Below are positions 22,042 through 33,412 of a stretch of DNA of 64,000 nt, piece by piece. A program made the translations under genes and the position numbers. Within the stretch, counting starts at the first letter, position 1. Each line of letters begins with the position of its first letter. Source of the DNA: Anthonomus grandis grandis (taxonomy: Eukaryota; Arthropoda; Insecta; Coleoptera; Curculionidae); the NCBI RefSeq assembly GCF_022605725.1, contig NC_065557.1:23687256-23751255 (forward strand). Reading direction: 5' to 3'. The notes below the pieces were generated by a model. That model did no database searches, was not told the DNA's origin, and saw only the letters and a program-made list of their open reading frames with translations.

Positions 22042-24339
22042 CAGTGCTTTCATTTCAAAACGATCCACCCTTAATAACTTTCTTAAAAAAAAAAAAAAAA
22101 AAAAAAAAGAAAAATACGTCAAATTAGATATACCGGGGGGCGTTTAATTATGCATTTACTGAAGTTCTGTCAATCACCTCCTCACCTCCAGCTAACCTCA
22201 CTTTAATATGTCAAATAGGAACCCCTCTCGTGTAAAACATCATAGTAAGGAGCGTAAAATTCTCTATTTTACGCTCTATTCAATGGAACCAAAAAAAATG
22301 AAATCGGTAAATGTGTAAGCAAATAGTTAGCGAAAATGTCTAGAAATAATGAATATTTTATTTACGCCAAACTTTGGTATGTCAAATGGCTACCCCATGG
22401 TGTGATACATTATTTTAAAGAGCATTCATTATGCTATCAATGGTTGTAAAAAAAATAAAATTGATTGACCAAGAAGCAATTAAAGTGTAAATCGGTAGGG
22501 TAGAAAAACAAATTTAATTAGTTTAACAAATTTATTTTATTAAATGTTCAAAATGCGCGCCGTTATTAGCAAGACAATAAAAAAGCCTATTTTCAAACTC
22601 CTTATGAACATTGGCAAGGGTCTGCCCGCTAATTTCTCTGCATTCTTGAAATATTCTATTTTTTAAATTCTCAATACTCTTAGGTGGGGTTTTATAAACT
22701 TTGCTTTTTAAGTAGCCCCAAAGAAAAAAGTCTAGTGGGGTTAGGTCCGGACACCACGCAGGCCATTCGATTGCACCACGTCTGCCAATCCACTTTTCTC
22801 GAAAATTTTCATCAAGCCACTCTCGAACTACCAAAGTGTAGTGCGCGGGAGCTCCATCCTGCTGAAAATGTATATTATTTTCATTCAATAATATAGCACC
22901 ATGTTGATCTACTTGATTTTCCATAGATTGGATGATGGAAGGGTATATTGCATTTTCTAAAAGGTTTAAATAAATTTCGCCAGTCAAATTTTCTTTAAAA
23001 AAAAATGGCCCGATTATTTCATTCCCATAAATTCCTGCCCAAACATTAATTTTTTGGGGATATTGGGTATGGCCTTCCCGAAAAACATGCGGATTTCCAT
23101 TATCCCAGTATCTACAGTTATGTCTGTTTACCAGGCCATTTAACAAAAAGGTCGATTCGTCACTGAAGCAAATGTTCTTCAATAAATGGGGATCGTCGTC
23201 AATTCGCTGGCACATCACTTCACAAAATTGAATTCTCCTATTAATATCATCTTCTTCGAATTCATGAAGAATATGAATTTTATAAGGAAAGAACTTATTT
23301 TTTTTTTAAACTTTATGTTCGGAACCAGTGGAAATATTTGTTAGTTTTGCGGCCTTTGGTATAGACAAAGTTGGATCCATACCAAATTGTCCTAGTACTT
23401 CAACTTGGCATGCTTCATCGACAACTCTATTTTCATATTTTTTCTTATTGCAAATTGATCCCGTCTCTTCAAATTTTCGTATCAATTCTAATATGTATTT
23501 ATGGCTCACGTTTTTATCTTGATACCTTTCATTAAATGCTCTCGCGGTTCTGCGAGCACACCGATCTTGAGCTCGATAAAGGAAAATTATTTCTATTCTT
23601 TCGGCTAGCGTATACACCATTTTATTAACTCACTGTTTTAACTAAAATTGAAAAATTGCACGCGTCAAACTGACAGTTTTAACAATAATAAATCGCCTGC
23701 TCTTTAAACGCCTTAAAAATGTAAGGTATTGCAGTGTTTTTTTGTACCTATTAGGTAGGTTTCGCAAAAAATATAAGTGAAATAAATACACATACAAAAT
23801 TATAAGACTGCAAAGATTTTTGCAAAAAATTTGAAGACACTCTTTTTTCTCGCAAATAACGGTACACATTCTTTACTTAAAAAAATAAATAATTTGCTTG
23901 AACTAAATGTACTGTTTGTTACCACACATTTTAACTTCTAAATTGCTTGTATTTTTTTTTGATGATCTATTATAAAAAAATGTAAGAATTTTAAAATGAT
24001 GTAGGTACCACACTAAAAGTATTTATTTAAAATACCAAAGTTTGGCGTAAATAAAATATTCATTATTTCTAAACATTTTCGCTAACTATTTGCTTACACA
24101 TTTACCGATTTTTTTGGTACCGTTGAATAAAGAATTTTACGCTGCTTACTATGATGTATCACACGATGGGGGTTCCCATTTGACATATTAAAGTGAGGTT
24201 AGCTGGAGGTGAGGAGGTGATTGACAGAACTTCAGTAAATGCATAATTAAACGTCCCCCTGTATATCTAATTTGACGCGTTTTTTTTTTTTTTTTTAAGA
24301 AAGTTATTAAGGGTGGATCGTTTTGATATGAAAGCACTG
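22042..24339. mobile_element. Mariner-like element E1, 2.3 kb, long TIRs, TA target
   Basis: Starts CAGTGCTTTCATTTCAAAAC (22042) and ends in its near-complement at 24339, flanked by TA on both sides. The inverted repeats run about 340 bp (22042-22382 against 24033-24339). Each arm holds a second, inner TACAGGGGG-type end about 90-100 bp in (near 22130-22145 and 24255-24265). The central region carries one transposase gene on the minus strand. Best-preserved autonomous-looking element in the window. A truncated relative is at 35753-37550 and a solo end at 48918-49085. Confidence 0.92.
22532..23620 (-). pseudogene. Mariner-like (DUF4817 + DDE_3) transposase of E1, one in-frame stop
   Basis: A single frame of 362 codons from ATG at 23620 to TAA at 22532, interrupted by one TAA at 23308-23306. 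Residues 1-104 are the helix-turn-helix region (VYTLAERIEIIFLYRAQDRC, RTARAFNERY, LSIPKAAKLTNISTGS). The second part carries the catalytic core: D154 in CFSDESTF, D255 in FQQDGAPAH and D292 in CPDLTPLDFFLWG, with 36 residues between the last two. The product would cut and paste the element at TA. The stop lies at an A-run of ten, where the related copy at 36342 has a frameshift, so it is likely slippage. All three acidic residues are present, so the enzyme was lost recently. Similar proteins are often annotated as SETMAR-like, but no SET domain exists here. Confidence 0.92.
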
Positions 24340-24341
24340 TA

Positions 24342-25049
24342 GATTGTATAATGAAAAACACAAAAAAAACGGATGCGCCATAAGAAATTGATAAAGTAAG
24401 ATATTCAAATAAACATTTTACTGGTTATATAATAAGAGGGATCAGAGTGATCACTATAACATCACTCTGTACTAACACTAACATTCTCTTTGTATAATAA
24501 TTGTAAAAGTACAATTTACAGGAAGTGAAAAATAAACGAATAAATTAAGAAGCAAAATTACTTTCTGTCCAAAATTTTAAGCAAAGTAATTTTATATAAA
24601 GATTTCTCAATAATTACTTACTGTTCTTATAAGAAATAAAATATTATTTCTTTTGTGTAATGATATAACAAATTTTAGGCCAGAATTTACAAATATTATA
24701 ATATATAAGTTATTTTATTGTAAACCATTATATTATAAAGGTTATTCTGAGTTCTCTGTGCTAGTTTGTTTTCCAGTACGTTTAGTCACATATAGATCGA
24801 GAGGTCGATTTTTATAGATACGATTTTGTAATTTATGTCTTTAATATAATTACGTTAAACAATGCTGGTGTTAAAAGTCAGTTGATAAATAATCAAATTC
24901 TATATTTTTTTAATAGGAGTTTTTATTAAAGAATACAAAATTAGAATTGTTTCTAAAGTTAGTTGAAAGTAATGCGATTTCATGAGTATGATATGACTAT
25001 TTTTTCTTAATCTCATAAAAAATTTCTTTAAGTGTGTTTAACGAGGAAA
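24342..25049. other. Non-coding spacer
   Basis: AT-rich sequence between two mariner-like elements; no gene or structured repeat seen. Confidence 0.5.
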
Positions 25050-27004
25050 AAGTGGTGTTTAATCATCATAAATAAAGAAAACTAATGATATGTATAACAA
25101 TTTTAGGCTGTAACTTTTTTATTTTTAAATATAAATTTTTCTAAGAAAATGTATTTTTATTATTTATAGGACCACTACCCAAAATTTCTTAAAAAAACTA
25201 CCCCCGACAAATTTCCCTAAACACCACTCAACATTTTTTTTTCAAATGGTACCACCATTATTTCTTCTGATGCTTGGAATGCTTGTAGCATTATTAATTC
25301 AGTTTCATAAACAAATCATGTGTTAACATCAATGTAAGGAATTTTAAAATTAAAATGTTTCCGTTGAAAACATTAAAATAAAAAGTTTTTTTTTAATTCA
25401 ATTTATTTTATAATATTTTAACATGACATTAATCTGTTTTACAAAATTTAAATCTATTATTTAATTAAATGTAAAACTCAAATTAAGCTCCATCAGTTTC
25501 CACGCAAGCTTTATATCGCCGAAAGATTTCTCTTGTGCTGAGTAAACTAAGAGTTGCAGTAATCATGGGAGCAGTAATTATTGTTCGACATGCTTCACGA
25601 TTCTCACGGTTTTTAAGCTCTTTAAGTTTATTGGATGGTCGTTAAAAAACAATATACTTTAATTACCCCAGACAAAAAAATCCTTTGGGGTTATATCTGG
25701 AGAGCGCGCTTCCCACCTAATAAGACCTTCATTCCCAATACACCTATGAGAAAGTCTATTGCCTAAATAATCCGTAATAATTTGGGGATTATGGGATGGA
25801 GCGCCATCTTGTTGCTAAATTATTAAATTGCGCTCTGAAATAGGCACGTCTTTTAATAGTTCATACAGTGAATTTTGAAGAAAATTTAAATACCGCTTCG
25901 AAGTTATTGCACCTTCATAAAAGTACGGTCCAATAAAATGTCCATTAAATACACATGCCCACACGTGTATACCAATTATAGTTTGAAAACGAGTTTCCAT
26001 TACCCATCGCGGATTGTTTTCAGCCCAATAATATAGTTTATGTCTATTAACTATCTCATTATTATGGAATCTACTTTCATCACTCAGATTTGTGATAAAA
26101 CATCGGGATTGTCATTAATTAAAACCCAAAAAAGGTATGTAATAAAAGATATGTAATAAAATTTAACGTTTGTGGGTAATCAGTAGGGAGAAGTCCTTGT
26201 ATTAGGTGGATTTTAAAAGGGCGATGTTGTTATCGAAGAATTCGCTGAATGGTACTTCTTGCAATATTACATTCTCTTGCGATAGGGCGAATGGAAACAT
26301 GTGGATTTACTGCAACATAAGCCAACACAGATATACTATTTTTTCATTTCTTGCTGCCATTTGATGATGGGAATGTTTTGAATTTGGAAATGATCCGGTG
26401 CGCATTTTTTTCTCCACTCTTAAAAACAACTCATATGAGTGTGTAGGACGATAAGGAAAACGTTCTCAGTAAACCATTTCTGCTTCACGACAATTTTTTC
26501 TATACTCTCCGTAAATAAGAAGCATATCGACATATTGACATTTGAATAAAAAGTTGTGGCATTATGCAAGACAATAGAAAAACTAAATAGCGGAAAGTAT
26601 GGAAGTAAGATGTGTATGAACTATGCAAAAAGGCAACAGAAGTGAATATTACAAATATCAGAATACCAAAACGGATATTGCCAATTTAAAGAAAGCATGT
26701 ATTTGGAAAATCAATAACAGATATTCTGTGCCTTACGTTGATGTTAACATATGATTTTTTATGAAATTGAATTAATAATGTTACAAGCATTCCAAACATT
26801 AGAAGAAATAATAATGGTCCATTTCAAAAAAAAAGTTGGGGTGGGTTTTAGGGGATGAATTTGTCGGAAGTAGTTTTTTAAAGTAATTTTGGGTACTGGT
26901 TCTTTAACTATTAAAAATACATTTTCTTAAAAAAAATTATATTTAAAGATGAAAAGGTTACAGCCTGTTACTGTTAAAAGTTACATTGATTGTGAAACAC
27001 CCTG
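25050..27004. mobile_element. Mariner-like element E9, ~1.95 kb, decayed left end
   Basis: The right end is GTGAAACACCCTG at 27004 followed by TA. The left end is diverged (GTGGTGTTTAATCATCA near 25050). The arms pair over about 300 bp (25050-25345 with 26728-27004), with shared blocks such as GGCTGTAAC, ATTTTCTTA, TGTTAACATCAA and CTTGTAGCATTATTAATTC with complements. Contains a degraded minus-strand transposase. Confidence 0.78.
25455..26535 (-). pseudogene. Mariner-like transposase of E9, degraded
   Basis: The N-terminal helix-turn-helix region reads LLIYGEYRKNCREAEMVY near 26520-26465 and ERFPYRPTHSYELFLRVEK, then decays. The core is readable at 26000-25815 (HVWACVFNGHFIGPYFYEG, YLNFLQNSLYELL) and continues after a stop with QQDGAPSHNP and ARSPDITPKDFFVWGN near 25815-25665. 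The second and third acidic residues are kept, with 36 residues between them, as in E1. The C-terminal tail is frameshifted. Confidence 0.82.
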
Positions 27005-27006
27005 TA

Positions 27007-29216
27007 TTGGCTAAATAGGAGAGTCTTGATAATTTTACAAGAAAGAAGATACTTGAAATTGTAACTCGACCGAAAAAAAAATGGAATGATGAACGGGTCG
27101 CAAATTTAATCCAGTTAGATACAAACCAAGGGGATGAAGATTTCTATTTTACGGTCACTAATGGAAGGTGAATGAAACGGCCTGTTTACTATAATACGGC
27201 TAGTAACGGTAGAAGGTCATAAAGTTCCTTTCATTCTAACTATGGACTTATACAGGGTCGTTCCATAAGAAAAAACTGACTACCACACTGTCACAATTAA
27301 ACATTTCTAAAAGAGAAGAAAATTGACATTGGATTCAAAAATTAAAAGTCAAACCCCAAAAGTTTTGCATAATTTTTTCGGTTAGTTTTCACCCAACTCT
27401 TGTATAGAGAATGGGTACTCGTACTCGTACATAGACTATATACGTAATACTAGACAATGTATTTAGAATTCCTCTACATAGAACCGCAGCTTTTCAAAAG
27501 TAATTCTGTTATGTTGCAGTTTAATTCTGAAATAATTTTGCCCGATTTTGTTAAAGATTATAGTTTTTACAAGTTTAAAAATTATATAAAGTTTTAAAAT
27601 ATGATTATGTAACAACAGTATAGTGGCGAATAATTAAATATTTATAGAGTTGTATGTGAATTGGATTTCTCCTTTGTTTTCATTAAGGTGCTGTTAAGTG
27701 TACTGGATTAAGTTTCAATCAATGTTCTTACGTTAAGGTCTAGTTTTATGCATTGTTTTAATTTTTGTTTCTTTTCAAGTGATATTCCTGTTGAAGCTCT
27801 AGTTATTATTATTCAGTATATTTTGTTGTCTCTCATTTCGATGATAATTTTTTTAAATATTGTTCGCTATGAATTATATATTTACTTAGTTAAGGTCTAT
27901 ACAGTTGTAAACCTTTGGGTTTTTCCCAAACCGTTTGTTTAAATCGTTTTAAAATTATTGCACTCCACTATTAATAATTTGCCGGGCTTTTCCCCAGTGA
28001 AATATTTTCAATAAGTTTAAGTTTATTACACCCTCAATAATGTAACCTTCATATTTTCACACCATTTTTGATCATTTATATTATTTAGTTTGTGTGCAAA
28101 GCAAAGTACATTTTTTTTTTTACAAAGGACATTAGCAACAATTACAATAACTCACATAAAGAGAAATCGGCGTGTGAGACTCTCATCCAACTACGAAAGA
28201 AACATCACTTAAGAATATCTCTTGCAGAGATATTTTTGAGGAACGGTTTTTTATAATCAAGATCAAATTAGGGTATGCTTCGCCAGCTAGTTTAATAAAT
28301 CTGAAAAATTTTCGGGAACGATATTTGGGTACAAAATTTCGATATCCACCTGTTTGTAGTTGAAAAAATATTTTTCAAATCTTCAAATTCCAATTACGTT
28401 GGGTACGTTATTACCACGAAATGTAAAAAAAAAGTTCAATCAAGGTTCCATCTTTTTTGCTTAGCGCTTCATAACTGCCATAATTGCCCTAGTTGATTGA
28501 AGCTTATTTTAACAATATATCTGAGCTGTAGCTGAATTGCTCTTCCTAGTAATTAAAAAATACATCTTATAAATATTAGTTTATAATAATATTTAATTCT
28601 TGTTGATTTGTCACCTTATAAAAAATATATTTAAATTATTTATTCTTTTTTTCTAAAGTATTGAATATTTGAACATAACAAATACATTGACTTTCAAATT
28701 ACTTTTTATTCTTGTTGTTTCACCTTTAGTTGGATTTTGCCAAAATCAGCATTCCTTTGCTCTAATCCGGTTAAGCATCAAACAAAGTTGTTAGTGCATC
28801 CCAGGCATTTAAATTAGTTAAGATTAAAATGAGATAAGTAGTCAAAACAGACTATAAATTTTATCGCACCAATGAACTCCCAAAAGCCTTTCTTTTCAAA
28901 ATTGTAAACATCTTTTAGGCGCCCATTGGATATAAACATGTAAATTAGTTCAAAACAAGTCCATGAATTATTGTTAGTTTTATTCTTTAGATTTAGATAC
29001 GATAAAATTAATATATGAAGTTGTTTAAATTCGATATAGATAACTGGGATCTTACAAAAGAAAAAAAATCTCACAATATTTTAAATATTTGTATTTTTTT
29101 TTGGTGAATAGAATAAATATTTCATGTTACTGCTGAAGACGGCAATATAGCTACCACAGTCTGATTGGAATCTATATACTTTGTAGCTACTATAGAGTCG
29201 CTGGAAAACAGTTATA
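27007..29216. other. Non-coding region with one solo element end
   Basis: Contains TACAGGGTCGTTCCATAAG at 27251, a lone mariner-type end with no partner in range. Otherwise AT-rich with no supported coding sequence; the short ORFs at 27748, 28814 and 29081 have composition like the surrounding DNA and no motif. Confidence 0.5.
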
Positions 29217-29805
29217 TACAGTGTGGCCCAAACTGGGTGTACATGTATGGGTATCTTGGAAACTATAAGAGATAGAAAATTGGTTAAATAGGGAAAGTTG
29301 TAGGCCATTTAGTTACCAATTAAGTGCCGCTTTCAGAACGATTTTATCTTTTTCCGATTTTGAAATATTTGGAAAAAATCAAAAAGTTGCATTATGGAAA
29401 AAGAACTGTATTTTTTTTATTTCAACGTATTTTTAAAATCTGTAAAAACATTATTAGGACAACTTTTTAAGGACAACGCATACCTGAATTCAGTTTTTGT
29501 TTTCGACGTTTCGGTTCTGAGATTCCATCCTCAACTTCTTTTTTTCTTATGGCGGCCATTTTGTTTTTTTGCTGAATTAAAAAGATCTTTTACTTCCCTT
29601 TAAAATGATGTATAACACTTTATGAAAATATTTTGTGTTTAAGTCAAAAAATTAGATAGTTTATTTTTCGCTGAGTTGGCCATGACTTTTATTGGCATTT
29701 TGTCATACACACAATTTTTATTAACTTACTAACTTGCTAACTTATACTTTTACGTAATTTCTAACTAAAACAATTAACTACTTGTAACAATAATATTACA
29801 TTAAA

Positions 29806-30910
29806 CTATTCAAAATGACGGCCATTTTTGTTAAAACATTTTTCACATTTCTTTAAAACACTTCTAGTTACCTTGCGCAGGGTGTTTCTATTTATATTAT
29901 TTAAGACATTCCGAACCCTATTCTCTAGTTGTTCGAGTGTCGCAGGAGGTTCAAATTCGTAAACTTCATTTTTAACATGTCCCCAAAGATAAAAATCCAG
30001 GGGTGTAATATCTGGAGACCTAGCTGGCCAATTTACAGCACCGCGGTTCGCGATAAGTTTATTATTAAATGCTTGCGTTAACAAGTTTTGAACGTCTTGC
30101 GTATTATGTGCGGGACACCGGTCCTGTTGAAACCACACATCACTCCATATTTGTTCTTCAGGTATTATAGCTCTCACGGCAAGTAATATCTGCTCTTCCA
30201 AAAGATTTAAATATCTTTGACCCGTCAGTATTTGGTTATAAATAAAGGGTCCAATAAGATTATTATCTAAAAACAATTATTGCATTTTACTTGAAAATTA
30301 TTTTGTGGAGTGGGTAATTAACTTACCGTACATACCACACCATACATTAAATCCAAATCTTACTTGTAGTCTACGTTCAGCTACTTCATGAGGATTCTCA
30401 GTAGCCCAAAAGTGACGATTATGCCTGTTAAATACTCCGCAGTTGCTAAAAAACGTTTCATCGGTCCAAATAATTTTCCTGCTGAAATTAGGTATTTCTT
30501 GACATTGCCTTACAAACCAGTTTGAAAATTCTAATCGTCTTGGGTAGTCTGTATCCCTTAAACCTTGAACAATAGTAGGCTTATATGGATGATATTTATT
30601 TTTTTTAAGGACTCTTTGAATGGTAGTCCTTGGTATATTCATATCAGTTGCAGCTTTTCGGGTTGGCATTAAAATGATCTAAAATGTTTTCATCGCGAGC
30701 TTCATTGTCCCTTTGATAATTTTCTGGCGTCGGTATTTCAAAACTTCCATGAGTTCTAAGGTTCATGACAAGCCTAGCGAATAGTCTTGGACCTGGCTGT
30801 TGTCTCTCAGGATACAGTTCCAAATACCTAGCGATTGCAAGATTTGCATTTCTACTACATGTAATATACCATTCCAATATGTCAAATTTTTCTTCACTGG
30901 TATATCGCAT
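29806..30910 (-). pseudogene. Mariner-like transposase of E2, with a 60-bp intron and one frameshift
   Basis: Starts ATG at 30910. The DUF4817-type helix-turn-helix includes RYTSEEKFDILEWYITCSRN, AIARYLELYPERQQPGP and LDHFNANP. A single-base-type frameshift near 30657 moves to TRKAATDMNIPRTTIQRVL. The core follows: first acidic residue in WTDETFFSNCGVFNRHN, then VWCGMY. Here the frame is cut by a GTAAGT...TTTTTAG interval (30326-30267) and resumes in phase as DNNLIGPFIYN, exactly the spacing found in related proteins. QQDRCPAHN and ARSPDITPLDFYLWGH carry the second and third acidic residues, 36 residues apart. The terminus is NKNGRHFE, just before the left arm. Confidence 0.9.
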
Positions 30911-31989
30911 GGCTATTTTCGGAAATTAAAAATTTAAACAAAACTCACTAAAGGTAAAAGAAAACAACTAGATACGAAAAAACTATTTAACACTAACAAG
31001 AACAAGAACAAAAAATTAACAAGATAAGAACTACTAAACAAGATAAAAAGTTAAATCAAATAAATATTATTTTGCAAAACTGTCAGTAAATGACGCTAAA
31101 TCATTAAGCAATAATAATTGTTTATATGACAAATCGCCTCCGCATTCATGGCCAACTCCGCGAAAAATTAACTTTGTAACTTTTTGACATAAGAATGAAA
31201 TATTTTCATAAAGTGTTATACATCATTTTAAAGGGAAAAAAAGATCTTTTTAATTTAGCAAAAAAACAAAATGGCCGCCATAAGAAAAAAAGAAGTTGAG
31301 GATGAAATCTCAGAACCGAAACGTCGAAAACAAAAACTGAATTCAGGTATGCGTTGTCCTTAAAAAGTTGTTCTAATAATGTTTTTACAGATTTTAAAAA
31401 TACGTTGAACTAAAAAAAATACAGCCTTTTTTCAAAAATGCAACCTTTTGATTTTTTCCAAATACAGGGTGTCCATTTATAAACTGACACATTTTAACTG
31501 CTTGTAAGTCGAGAACGAAAAATGACAACAATGTGCGGTTTTCACAGAACTTCATCCATATTTTTAAAGTTTTTTTTGACAGTGTTGCCAAGTTTCAACA
31601 TTTACCTGAAATAGGAGGAAAAAAATTGATGATTTTCAAAGGCCGATTTCTCAAAAATTTTAAATGTAACACCCCGTACTTTTTAATTTCACATGAAAGC
31701 CTGTTAAATCCCCTTTCCGAAAATGTATAAATTGTCTTAAATTCTTAAATTCATTATTTTTTTTACAGAGCCAATTTTAGTAAATGACACCTTTTTGAAA
31801 ATTTTCCTAGAATACAGATTCGGTGAATGATGAACATTTTCTGGTAATTGCCTATGTATCGCTTTAGCATGAGCATAATTAAATAATTTGCGCTATTGCC
31901 ATGTCTATAAAAAGTATTTATTCTATGTATTAAATTATAACAATTTTAACAACAAATAATTGAAGAAATTAATTGTAGAAACCTAAAAA

Positions 31990-32404
31990 AGTAGACGCGA
32001 AGCGTCCGGTTGGTCCGTGGGGACCAGTAGAAATTTTTAAAATTTTTGTCAGTACTACAAAAAAAATCTTCACAATTATCCAAGCAGTGCCCTAAACACG
32101 CAGTGGGGAAGAGACCTGCCGTATCCTCATAAGGCTCTGAGTTCAAACCTTAGCCTCGGCATGGTGCTCTACCCAACTTTTTCTTTTTTTAGTACTTACG
32201 AAAAAATTAACATCTATAGTAAATCCAAAAATCTTATCCATTGTTCTCTAAGAGACCAACATACAAAATTGACGAAAAACAAAGAAAAACACAAAGTCAC
32301 GGTCTCACAACATGTAATTAAACGGGCTACACGTGTTTCGCTCTAGTTAGAGCATCATCAGTTACAGCATAAGTGTGTGGATGGCTTCTAAAGGCCTGAT
32401 GATG
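31990..32404 (+). repeat. Possible tRNA-like SINE and hairpin-bearing segment inside E3
   Basis: The segment has a stretch near 32085-32165 ending GAGTTCAAACCTTAGCCTCGG, which resembles a pol III B box with flanks; an A-box-like GCAGTGGGGAAG lies about 45 bases upstream. Further on, GGGCTACACGTGTTTCGC is followed by GCTCTAGTTAGAGC, a hairpin, and by CATCATCAG, repeated in reverse as CTGATGATG near 32395. This unit interrupts the transposase on its 5' side. The identification as a SINE is weak; it may be the tail of another retroelement. Confidence 0.35.
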
Positions 32405-32770
32405 CTCATTAAGTTTAATCCCTACAAAATTCAAACTTTCCAAAAAATAGAAAATCGCGCCCTTGAAAAAAGATATTTAATGTGCGAAACACTACTAGAT
32501 CTTTTTAGAAATGAGCCGGATACCAATTTAATAATGTCTGATGAGGCATCATTTCACATCAGTGGTCGAGTAAATAAGCATAACTGCCGAATTTGGGGAG
32601 ATGAAAATCCTCAAGTGTATAACGAATTTGAAAGAGATTCTCCTAAGCTGAACGTTTGGTGTGCAGTATCGAAATCTAAAATGTATGGGCCATTTTTTTT
32701 TCAAGAAGCGACAGTGAATGGAAACAATTACACCGATATGTTGGAAACATTTTTTTATCTTTGTTGTTAA
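32405..32770 (+). pseudogene. Transposase core fragment of E3
   Basis: About 120 residues in one frame: KFNPYKIQTFQKIENRALEK, then the first acidic residue in IMSDEASFHISGRVNKHNC, PKLNVWCAVSKSKMYGPFFF and YTDMLETFF, then the frame runs straight into the right arm. The N-terminal helix-turn-helix and the second and third acidic residues are deleted. E3 therefore depended on a transposase supplied from elsewhere. The codon at 32375 opens the reading frame inside the foreign segment, so true homology begins near 32405. Confidence 0.85.
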
Positions 32771-33412
32771 AATTGTTATAATTTAATACATAGAATAAAT
32801 ACTTTTTATAGACATGGCAATAGCGCAAATTATTTAATTATGCTCATGCTAAAGCGATACATAGGCAATTACCAGAAAATGTTCATCATTCACCGAATAT
32901 GGATTCTAGGAAAATTTTCAAAAAGGTGTCATTTACTAAAATTGGCTCTGTAAAAAAAATAATGAATTTAAGAATTTAGGACAATTTATACATTTTCGGA
33001 AAGGGGATTTAATAGGCTTTCATGTGAAATTAAAAAGTATGGGGTGTTACATTTAAAATTTTTGAGAAATCGGCCTTTGAAAATCATCAATTTTTTTCCT
33101 CCTATTTCAGGTAAATTTTGAAACTTGGCAACACTGTACAAAAAAACTTTAAAAATATTGATGAAGTTCTGTGAAAACCGCACATTGTTGTCATTTTTCG
33201 TTCTCGACTTATAAGCAGTTAAAATGTGTCAGTTTATAAATGGACACCCTGTATTTCAAAATCGGAAAAAGATAAAATCGTTCTGAAAGCGGCACTTAAT
33301 TGGTAACTAAATGCCCTACAACTTTCCCCATTTAACCAATTTTCTATCTCTTATAGTTTCCAAGATACCCATACATGTACACCCAATTTGGGCCGTAAAA
33401 ATATATATATAT

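Larger units (their letters stand above)
31465..33251. mobile_element. Mariner-like element E3 nested in E2, 1.79 kb, ~490-bp TIRs
   Basis: Starts CAGGGTGTCCATTTATAAAC (31465) and ends in its complement (33251), flanked by TA (31463-31464 and 33252-33253). The arms are 31465-31957 and 32760-33251 and are nearly identical over about 490 bp, the best-matched arms in the window. Only a core fragment of a transposase is left between them, together with a foreign segment at about 31990-32404. It lies in the right arm of E2 only, so it arrived after E2. Confidence 0.93.
29219..33395. mobile_element. Mariner-like element E2, interrupted by E3 in its right arm
   Basis: The left end CAGTGTGGCCCAAACTGGG (29219) and the right end CCCAATTTGGGCCG (33395) are each followed or preceded by TA. 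Arms of about 460 bp: left 29219-29686, right 31146-31462 joined to 33252-33395 once E3 and one TA are removed. The join restores the pairing of TTTTTCCAAATA with TTTCAAAATCGGAAAAAG exactly. Without E3 the element is about 2.39 kb. It carries a minus-strand transposase with an intron. Confidence 0.92.

Noticed and set aside
22532..23218. Host SETMAR-like gene
   Set aside because: Proteins of this type are often labelled SETMAR-like, but there is no SET domain, and the gene sits inside a complete transposon with TIRs and TA flanks.
29081..29308. 75-residue minus-strand ORF overlapping the E2 left arm
   Set aside because: It reads through the terminal repeat of E2; no motif and no independent support.
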